A DNA stretch of 64,000 bases. It comes from Qipengyuania marisflavi. Lineage in GTDB: Bacteria; Pseudomonadota; Alphaproteobacteria; Sphingomonadales; Sphingomonadaceae. The stretch spans positions 124,001-188,000 of the forward strand of contig NZ_VCAO01000002.1 in the NCBI RefSeq assembly GCF_005884405.1, read 5' to 3'. The translations under genes were made by a program, and so were the position numbers. Below the pieces are notes generated by a model, which was not told where the DNA came from, searched no databases, and was given only the letters and a program-made list of their open reading frames with translations. Shown one piece after another: positions 58,295 through 64,000 of the stretch. The number at the start of each line of letters is the position of its first letter. The first letter of the stretch is position 1.

Positions 58295-59506
58295 CTATCC
58301 TTCGTTCATGGCGGCAAACCCGCGTTCAAGATCGGCGATCAGGTCACCGGCGTCTTCCAGTCCGACCGATAGGCGAACCGCGTGCCGGTCCTCAAGCCCC
58401 CAGCCCGCGCGGGGCCATGCCATCACGCTGCGCACTGGATTGACATCAAAGGGCAGGGCCAGGCTTTCAAACCCGCCCCAGCTATAGCCTATGCCAAACA
58501 GGCTAAGCGCGTCGACGAAGCGGCACCGCGCCGCATCATCGCGGCCAGCCAGCACAAAGCTGAACAGTCCGCAGCTGCCGGAAAAATCGCGTTGCCACAA
58601 TTCGTGGCCGGGGGTGCCGGGCAGGGCGGGGCAAAGCACATGCGCTACCTCGTCGCGCGCTGCCAGCCATTGTGCCAGCGCCAGCGCGCTTGCGCTTTGC
58701 CGTTCCAGCCGGACGCCCATTGTGCGCAGTCCGCGAAGCGCCAGTGCGGCATCATCGGGGCTGACCACATGGCCCAGCTCCTGCGCGGTCAGGCGCAACT
58801 TGCGATACCAGCGGTCCCCTGCTGCGGCAGAACCCATCATCACGTCCGAATGCCCGCCCACATGCTTGGTCAGCGCGGTAATCGCGATATCGCAGCCATG
58901 TTCAAGCGCAGGAAAGCCCAGCGCGGTGGCCCAAGTGTTGTCAACCAGGCTGACCGCGTCATGCTCACGCGCAATCCGGGCAAGCGCGGGAATGTCGCAG
59001 ACTTCCATCGTCAGGCTGCCGGGATTTTCGAGGAACACCGCGCGGGCCCGATCACAAAATGCGTCGGCAAAGGCATCCATATCGAGCGGGTCGAAGAAAC
59101 GGTGCTCGACACCATAGCGTTTCAGCAGGCCCGCCGCTGTATTGCGCGTGGGGTCATAGGCATTGTCCGACACCAGCAGCACGTCGCCTGGCTTCAACAC
59201 TGCCAGCAGCGCGCCGACAATCGCCGCCAGCCCGCTGGGATACAGCACTGTGCCCGCCGCGCCGGGTTCCAGCGCGGTCAGCGCTTCGGACAGTGCCCAC
59301 TGCGTCGGCGCGCCGCGGCGGCCATAGAAGAACTCGCCATCCTTATTTGAACCCTTGCGGCTGCGAAGATCCTCGCAGCTGTCATACAGATGCGTGCTGC
59401 CGCGCCACACGGGCGGATTGACCACATGACGGGCAAAATCGCCCGAGCGGCCGCCGGTCACCAGCGTGGTCGCTGCGGTGCGCTGCGTGTCGCCTTCCTT
59501 GGCCAT
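58295..59506 (-). CDS. metC: Cystathionine beta-lyase
   Basis: This PLP enzyme cleaves cystathionine to homocysteine in methionine synthesis. From ATG 59506 the product has 403 residues. PLP Lys is in ITALTKHVGGHSDV, and FFYGRRGAPTQWALSEAL and VDNTWATALGFPAL are MetC/Cys-Met family signatures. Its start lies 1 nt after the stop of the sulfurtransferase gene, so both belong to one transcript. The substrate preference (MetC over MetB) is judged from overall wording. Confidence 0.9.
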   Translation of the reverse strand: MAKEGDTQRTAATTLVTGGRSGDFARHVVNPPVWRGSTHLYDSCEDLRSRKGSNKDGEFFYGRRGAPTQWALSEALTALEPGAAGTVLYPSGLAAIVGALLAVLKPGDVLLVSDNAYDPTRNTAAGLLKRYGVEHRFFDPLDMDAFADAFCDRARAVFLENPGSLTMEVCDIPALARIAREHDAVSLVDNTWATALGFPALEHGCDIAITALTKHVGGHSDVMMGSAAAGDRWYRKLRLTAQELGHVVSPDDAALALRGLRTMGVRLERQSASALALAQWLAARDEVAHVLCPALPGTPGHELWQRDFSGSCGLFSFVLAGRDDAARCRFVDALSLFGIGYSWGGFESLALPFDVNPVRSVMAWPRAGWGLEDRHAVRLSVGLEDAGDLIADLERGFAAMNEG

Positions 59507-59507
59507 A

Positions 59508-60341
59508 TCAGTCGGCGGGACCGCTCTGTTTTGGAGTGGCGGGGTCTGCGCCCCATTCCAGCCAGCTGCCATCATACAGCGCCGCGTCACCTTTGCCCGC
59601 GCGGGCAAGGCCGAACAGCAGCACCGATGCGGTCATCCCGCTGTTGCAGCTGGTGATGACGGGGGAGTCCAGTGCGATCCCGGCGGCGGTGAATTCGGCG
59701 CGAATGGCTTCGGGGTCTTTCCATGTGCCGTCTTCTGCAAACAGCCGCCCGAACGGCAGATTGCAGGCGCCGGGGATATGGCCATCCGAACCGCTACCCT
59801 CTGCTCCGGCAAAGCGGCCCGCGTCACGTGCATCGACCACCTGCTCGTCACAGGCCGCGCAATTGGCGAGCATATCGGCCTTGCTGCGTACTTCACGCGC
59901 AGTGCCGGGCACGGGAAAGTCACTCGCCGGAAATTCGGCCATGCCGCTTTCGGTCGGGCGGCCCTCAGCCAGCCATTTGGCCAAGCCGCCGTCGAGAATC
60001 GCGACCTGTGCGATGCCGTATAATTCGCAAACGAACCAGCCGCGGGCTGAACTGCGGATCATGCTGTCATCATACAGCACCACGCGGCTGCCGGGCGGAA
60101 CGCCCAGCGCGCCCATGCGGACTGCGAATTGTTCTGCCGATGGCAACGCCTTGGGCACTGGCGAGGTGCTGTCGACAAAGCTGTCCAGATCGAGGAACCG
60201 TGCGCCGGGTATATGCTGCTGGCCAAATTCGGCGCGCGCATCGCGGCCACTGTCGGGCAAGTGCATGCTGGCATCCAGCACCACCAGATCGGGAGTGCCT
60301 AACTGGCCAGCGAGCCATTCGGTTGAAACGAGATTATCCAT
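59508..60341 (-). CDS. sseA: 3-mercaptopyruvate sulfurtransferase (rhodanese family)
   Basis: The enzyme moves sulfane sulfur from mercaptopyruvate or thiosulfate to acceptors. The 277-residue product has two rhodanese domains. The N-terminal one is inactive; the C-terminal one has catalytic Cys232 in the loop CNSGMTA. Mercaptopyruvate enzymes usually have CGSGVTA, so the Gly-to-Asn and Val-to-Met changes are worth noting and leave substrate preference uncertain. It is the first gene of a four-gene minus-strand set with metC, the MscS channel and a membrane protein. Confidence 0.9.
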   Translation of the reverse strand: MDNLVSTEWLAGQLGTPDLVVLDASMHLPDSGRDARAEFGQQHIPGARFLDLDSFVDSTSPVPKALPSAEQFAVRMGALGVPPGSRVVLYDDSMIRSSARGWFVCELYGIAQVAILDGGLAKWLAEGRPTESGMAEFPASDFPVPGTAREVRSKADMLANCAACDEQVVDARDAGRFAGAEGSGSDGHIPGACNLPFGRLFAEDGTWKDPEAIRAEFTAAGIALDSPVITSCNSGMTASVLLFGLARAGKGDAALYDGSWLEWGADPATPKQSGPAD

Positions 60342-60377
60342 GACCGAGGCCTAGCGAGCGCGGGGCCTCAAGTCGAC

Positions 60378-61502
60378 TCACGCCAGCTCGCGCTGCGCCA
60401 CCGCATCATAACTGCGCGGCGCATCATCCAGCCGGAACGGTTGCAGCCGCCCGCCGCCCGGTACGCCCTGACCGATCACAAAGGTCTTCACCAGTGCGCC
60501 ATCGCCCGCCCCGTCCACGCGCACGCGCAGCAGCGGCACCAGCAGCGGCAGGCGCCCCTGATGGATAATCTGCGCTTGCGCCAGTGGCATCTGCACCTGA
60601 CCTTCAATGGTCATGCTCTGGCTGGGCGAGACGCGCGCGATGGTGTGGCGCGTTTCGATGGCAGTGCCGCTATTGGCGACCTGCTGATCAACAGGGGATT
60701 GCGCATGGGCGGACACGATATCCGCGCCCACGGTCACATCCTTCAGCGCCGCATGTGTGCGATTGATCAACGTCAGCCGGTATTTCAGCGTTGCGAAGGC
60801 CACGCTGCGGGTCAGTTTTACCGCCTCGGCGCGCAGGATGACTGTCTGGTCAGCAGGCGCGGCAGGGCGCGCAGTGGCTCCGGCGACCACCGGCTTCTCG
60901 ATCTCCGGCGGCGGCCGACTGGCCTGACGTCGCCGCCAGAATGCGAAACCGGCAGCCAGCAATGCCGCAAGGGCTGCCAGCGCGGCGAGCAGGGGCCAGT
61001 TGCTGTCTTCGCTCTCCGTATCATCGATGGGCAGGGTAAATGCGGGATCGGTGGGAGTGGTAGCGTCCGTGGGGATCGGCGGCGGCATCGGCGCGCCCGT
61101 GTCGGAGGGCAGCGGAAGCGGTTCGGCTGGCGTCACGGGGGTCCGCTCGACCGGCGTGACCTGATCGCGCTGCGATGGCGAAGCTGAGGGGCGCGGGCGC
61201 GGCGAGGGTACGGTGCGCGTAGGTTGCGCTGGTGTTGGCGTTGGGGTGGCAACCACCGCGCCGGTAGCAGGCGACGGGCGCGGAGCGGGAGCAGGGGTTG
61301 GCTTGGAGGTCGCGATTACACGGGGCCTTACGGGAATCACGCCGCTTTCCTCGTCCACAGGACCTTGAACACGCGATTCGGGCGTCGGCGTTGGAGCGGG
61401 CGGCAGCTGGAAATCCTGCGGCGAGCGCGCGGATTGCGCCGCGGCGGGCGCAGCTGCCACTAATGCGAGAGCGAGGGTCAGGAAGCTTGGTCGAAACATC
61501 AT
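60378..61502 (-). CDS. Secreted/membrane protein with long Pro/Thr-rich region
   Basis: The 374-residue product has a signal peptide (about 1-23) and a very Pro/Ala/Thr-rich extracytoplasmic region (about 25-165). One membrane segment follows (about 172-195, WPLLAALAALAALLAAGFAFW), then basic RRR and a C-terminal beta-rich domain (LKYRLTLINRTHAALKDVTVGADIVSAH) resembling a conserved-repeat (DUF11-like) fold. Start is MM at about 61502 with a weak ribosome site; an upstream frame exists. No family is known to me. Confidence 0.65.
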   Translation of the reverse strand: MMFRPSFLTLALALVAAAPAAAQSARSPQDFQLPPAPTPTPESRVQGPVDEESGVIPVRPRVIATSKPTPAPAPRPSPATGAVVATPTPTPAQPTRTVPSPRPRPSASPSQRDQVTPVERTPVTPAEPLPLPSDTGAPMPPPIPTDATTPTDPAFTLPIDDTESEDSNWPLLAALAALAALLAAGFAFWRRRQASRPPPEIEKPVVAGATARPAAPADQTVILRAEAVKLTRSVAFATLKYRLTLINRTHAALKDVTVGADIVSAHAQSPVDQQVANSGTAIETRHTIARVSPSQSMTIEGQVQMPLAQAQIIHQGRLPLLVPLLRVRVDGAGDGALVKTFVIGQGVPGGGRLQPFRLDDAPRSYDAVAQRELA

Positions 61503-61621
61503 ATTCAGGAGAAATCTGCCGTTGCATGGGCATCCATGCGAATGCGCGCTGAATAGGTACTGAAGGCCGCCAGTCCAACCCCCGGCTTGCACCCGCGCAC
61601 GCTTCACGGCAAATGCGCGGC

Positions 61622-62080
61622 ATGAGCGACACACCTGCACCCAAATTCCTTGGCGCCAATACCGCGCTGCCCGCCTCTCCCGAAGCGGCCGAGCTGGATT
61701 ATGTGCCCAATCCGCGCGCCGGCCAGCTGTATATGGTCCGCTTCGCCGCGCCGGAGTTCACATCGCTGTGCCCGGTGACCGGTCAACCCGATTTCGCGCA
61801 TCTGGTGATCGATTACGCACCGGGCGAAACCATCGTCGAATCCAAAAGCCTCAAGCTGTTCCTGGGATCCTTCCGCAATCACTGCGGATTTCACGAAGAT
61901 GTGACCGTGGGCATCGGCCAGCGCCTGTTCGACGAAATGCAGCCCCGCTGGCTGCGGATCGGCGGCTATTGGTATCCGCGCGGCGGCATTCCGATCGACG
62001 TATTCTGGCAAAGCGCCGCTCCGCCCGAGGGGCTGTGGCTGCCCGACCAGGGCGTCAGCGGTTATCGCGGACGGGGTTGA
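61622..62080 (+). CDS. queF: NADPH-dependent preQ0 reductase
   Basis: QueF reduces the nitrile of 7-cyano-7-deazaguanine (preQ0) to preQ1 for the tRNA base queuosine. The 152-residue product is the short type I form. The catalytic Cys lies in [14 protein letters not shown], and the QueF motif [21 protein letters not shown] is complete. Start is MSDTPAP at 61622 (an ATG three codons earlier is possible). It is divergent from the proline-rich protein gene. No other queuosine gene is adjacent. Confidence 0.96.
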   Translation: MSDTPAPKFLGANTALPASPEAAELDYVPNPRAGQLYMVRFAAPEFTSLCPVTGQPDFAHLVIDYAPGETIVESKSLKLFLGSFRNHCGFHEDVTVGIGQRLFDEMQPRWLRIGGYWYPRGGIPIDVFWQSAAPPEGLWLPDQGVSGYRGRG

Positions 62081-62088
62081 GCCCCGCG

Positions 62089-62160
62089 CTCAAGCAGCGC
62101 AGCGGTAGGGCAGACAAGAACGCCCTCAAGCAGCGCAGCGATAGGGCAGACAAAAACCCA
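62089..62160. repeat. 36-bp tandem duplication
   Basis: Two head-to-tail copies (62089-62124 and 62125-62160) differ at two internal positions and at the last few bases. Each starts CTCAAGCAGCGCAGCG. The second copy runs directly into the hairpin that terminates the tRNA-Thr transcript. It lies between the queF stop and the tRNA gene. Confidence 0.85.
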
Positions 62161-62178
62161 TTTCCGCCTTGGCGGAAA

Positions 62179-62181
<3 letters not shown>
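62152..62181 (-). terminator. Rho-independent terminator of tRNA-Thr
   Basis: On the minus strand, a 10-bp stem (62172-62181 with 62158-62167) and four-base loop are followed by a five-T run (62152-62156). The 5' arm begins with the tRNA's own CCA end. Confidence 0.7.
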
Positions 62182-62254
<73 letters not shown>

Positions 62255-62376
62255 GTGCCGATTGGCAGCGGCGCCCTTTATTGCGAAACGGGGGCGCTCG
62301 TCCAGTCTCTTGATAGCGACAATCTTCATATCGCGCCTGCATTGCGCGCCGGACGGCGGCGGACTATCGGCGGATC

Positions 62377-63318
62377 ATGGATTTGCAGCGCATTGTCGAC
62401 GAAACGTGGGAGGCGCTGGCGGACCAGCGCGGCAGCGGTACACCTGCACGCTATATCCCGGCGCTGGAGCTGGTCGATCCGCGGCAATTCGGCATTGCGA
62501 TGGCGACCCGCGACGGGCCGGTTTACTGCGCGGGTGACGCCGATGTGCCGTTTTCGATCCAGTCGGTGTCCAAGGTGTTTGCGCTGGCACTGGCGTTGGA
62601 GCGTGAGGGACCGGCGCTGTGGGATGTGGTCGGGCGCGAGCCGTCGGGCAATCCGTTCAATTCGATCCTGCAACTGGAACGCGAAAAGGGCGTGCCGCGC
62701 AATCCGTTTATCAACGCCGGTGCGATTGTGACGACTGACCGCTTTATTGGTGACCGCAGCCCCGAAGTCGCCATCGACGATCTGCTCGCCCGGCTGCGGC
62801 TGATGGCGCGTGACGAAGGGGTCACTATCGATACGGAGGTCGCGCGTTCGGAAAGCCAGACCGGTTCGCGCAACCGTTCGCTGGCCTATTTCCTCGCCGA
62901 TTTCGGGCGGCTGTTGAACCCGGTCGAAGATGTGCTGTCGGTCTATTTCCGCCAGTGCTCGCTGGCGATGAGCTGCCGCCAACTGGCCGAAAGCGCGCTG
63001 TTTCTGCCGTTTGACGGCACCGATCCAGTGTCCGGCGTGACAATGTGTTCGCCCAGCCGGGCGCGGCGCATCAATGCGCTGATGCTGCTGTGCGGACATT
63101 ACGACAATTCGGGTCAATTCGCTTTCGAAGTCGGCTTCCCCGGCAAGTCCGGGGTGGGCGGGGGCATATTGGCCAGCGTGCCGGGCCGCGCCTCGATTGC
63201 GGTATGGTCGCCGGGGCTGAACCGCGCAGGGACCAGCCTGCTGGGAGCCAAAGCATTGTCGGATATTGCGCTGCGCACCGGCTGGTCGGTGTTCAGCGGC
63301 AAATTGCCCGAGATCTAA
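62377..63318 (+). CDS. glsA: Glutaminase A
   Basis: The enzyme hydrolyses glutamine to glutamate and ammonia. The 313-residue product has the serine-beta-lactamase-like fold, with catalytic Ser and Lys in FSIQSVSKVF. EPSGNPFNSILQLE, NPFINAGAI and GKSGVGGGILA are family motifs. Start ATG 62377; no strong ribosome site is visible. It converges with the next gene, their stops overlapping by four bases. Confidence 0.95.
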   Translation: MDLQRIVDETWEALADQRGSGTPARYIPALELVDPRQFGIAMATRDGPVYCAGDADVPFSIQSVSKVFALALALEREGPALWDVVGREPSGNPFNSILQLEREKGVPRNPFINAGAIVTTDRFIGDRSPEVAIDDLLARLRLMARDEGVTIDTEVARSESQTGSRNRSLAYFLADFGRLLNPVEDVLSVYFRQCSLAMSCRQLAESALFLPFDGTDPVSGVTMCSPSRARRINALMLLCGHYDNSGQFAFEVGFPGKSGVGGGILASVPGRASIAVWSPGLNRAGTSLLGAKALSDIALRTGWSVFSGKLPEI

Positions 63319-64000
63319 AGCGCGCCGAAGGTCCAGCCTTCGGTCCGGGCGATCTGCGGGGTCAGGCCCGCCGGGTTCCAGCGGCGCGGATCATCCGCGA
63401 CCGCGCGCAGCCATGCAGCGGTCAGCAGCGCATCGGAGGAATGATCGTCAATCGCGCCGCTGCCGGTGACGGGCGGCGATCCCAGCGCGGCAAGGGCATG
63501 GTTCAAGTCCTCAAAGCTGCGCATCTTGGATTTCGCCGCGCTGCGCCCCGCTTCGCGCGCAGCCAGGCTGGTGTAAATCTCCACCACCACCGAACCTTTG
63601 TCCGGTAGCAGATCGACCGGCCACACCGGCAGGTGCCCGCGCAGCGCGTGCAGCATTCGCATGCCCGTCAGGCTGGATTTGCCCACCTGCGCCGCACCGA
63701 CGAGGTTGAAATTGGAATACGGTTTGCACCCCATCGCCGCCTGCGCGTGCTCGGTAACGCGCAACCGCCCGCGGCCATGCTCTGCGCCGTCGCAGCCGAA
63801 CTGCGCGCCGGTATTTGCACCGTCGCGGAAATAGGCGCGCAATTCGGGATGTGTGACGAAGCTGCTAGCACCCAGATTGGCCTCCCCGGCACAAACCGCC
63901 TCGATCAGCGCCCACAGGCCCTGCGCATCGCGGGGCGAGCCGGGCCAGCCGGGGAAATAGTCGCCGCAATCCGCGTGGGGCAGAGCAATCCCGAGATCCA
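63315..64000 (-). CDS. Unknown protein, 5' end beyond window (possible DUF429-like)
   Basis: The frame runs open to the right edge (at least 228 residues visible), so the N terminus is missing. Recognisable pieces are MGCKPYSNFNLVGAAQVGKSS, GSVVVEIYTSLAA and IDDHSSDALLTAAWL. The last, with its paired Asp and a helix, and the VVVE strand resemble the RNase H-like DUF429 fold. That is a weak, pattern-based guess. The GAAQVGKSS string looks like a P-loop, but lacks the full GxxxxGK[ST] context. It shares four bases with the end of glsA. Confidence 0.7.
   Translation of the reverse strand, partial: DLGIALPHADCGDYFPGWPGSPRDAQGLWALIEAVCAGEANLGASSFVTHPELRAYFRDGANTGAQFGCDGAEHGRGRLRVTEHAQAAMGCKPYSNFNLVGAAQVGKSSLTGMRMLHALRGHLPVWPVDLLPDKGSVVVEIYTSLAAREAGRSAAKSKMRSFEDLNHALAALGSPPVTGSGAIDDHSSDALLTAAWLRAVADDPRRWNPAGLTPQIARTEGWTFGAL

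Noticed and set aside
62089-62160. CRISPR-like repeat
   Set aside because: There are only two copies, directly abutting with no spacer, and no cas gene is nearby.
63660-63700. P-loop in the right-edge protein (GAAQVGKSS)
   Set aside because: It resembles a Walker A motif only partly, and no Walker B or other nucleotide-binding motif is seen, so no ATPase or GTPase call is made.

Overview
The window is GC-rich, densely packed chromosomal DNA from an alphaproteobacterium. The gene set, the protein wording (MraZ, TamA, FtsZ ending in [11 protein letters not shown], ferredoxin-type CysI flanked by DUF2849 and DUF934) and cell-cycle style regulatory motifs point to Sphingomonadales, most likely an Erythrobacteraceae relative. 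This placement is inference from recognisable families, not from a search. Almost everything is core genome. I see no insertion sequence, prophage, CRISPR array or integrase.

Layout. (1) 1-8.5 kb: the end of a threonine dehydratase, then an overlapping bpt-tamA-tamB set (N-end-rule transferase plus the outer-membrane translocation and assembly module), preceded by a near-ideal CtrA box. (2) 8.5-10.9 kb, minus strand: a secreted repeat protein and a FAS1 lipoprotein form a two-gene unit behind a textbook EcfG (general stress) promoter, followed by a GH24 lysozyme. (3) 10.9-15.7 kb, minus strand: glnB-glnA with a sigma-54-like promoter and a strong terminator, SH3 protein-argC, and an M17 aminopeptidase. 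(4) 15.7-24.5 kb: mixed housekeeping genes including a DUF3298 lipoprotein, map, ccmAB, PCD, an esterase-SDR pair, an AlkA-like glycosylase, a ferredoxin, cysteine synthase and a small gene pair of unknown role. (5) 24.5-43.8 kb: a complete dcw cluster, mraZ-rsmH-ftsL-ftsI-murE-murF-mraY-murD-ftsW-murG-murC-murB-ddl-ftsQ-ftsA-ftsZ, with nearly every junction a 1-8 nt overlap. Only ftsZ has a real gap before it, and that gap carries a perfect DnaA box, a GANTC site and a promoter. A stretch of murD has foreign-looking codon usage. (6) 43.8-52.7 kb: SPOR protein, YbjN protein, proC, a Bax-inhibitor-like membrane protein, a polyproline lipoprotein, obgE-proB-epimerase and a small lipoprotein. (7) 52.7-60.3 kb, minus strand: assimilatory sulfur metabolism (cobA-DUF2849-cysI-DUF934-cysH) and a second sulfur unit (sulfurtransferase-metC-mscS-membrane protein). 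(8) 60.3-64 kb: a proline-rich membrane protein, queF, tRNA-Thr(UGU) with a terminator built onto its CCA end, glutaminase, and an incomplete unknown gene at the right edge.

The cluster makes UDP-MurNAc-pentapeptide (MurB-F, Ddl), converts it to lipid II (MraY, MurG) and supplies the divisome (FtsL, I, W, Q, A, Z). PII and glutamine synthetase manage nitrogen. CobA, CysI and CysH supply siroheme and sulfide for cysteine synthase. I found no convincing new multi-gene defence or mobile system. The most interesting signals are regulatory (CtrA, EcfG, DnaA/GANTC, MraZ repeats) and the mosaic murD.
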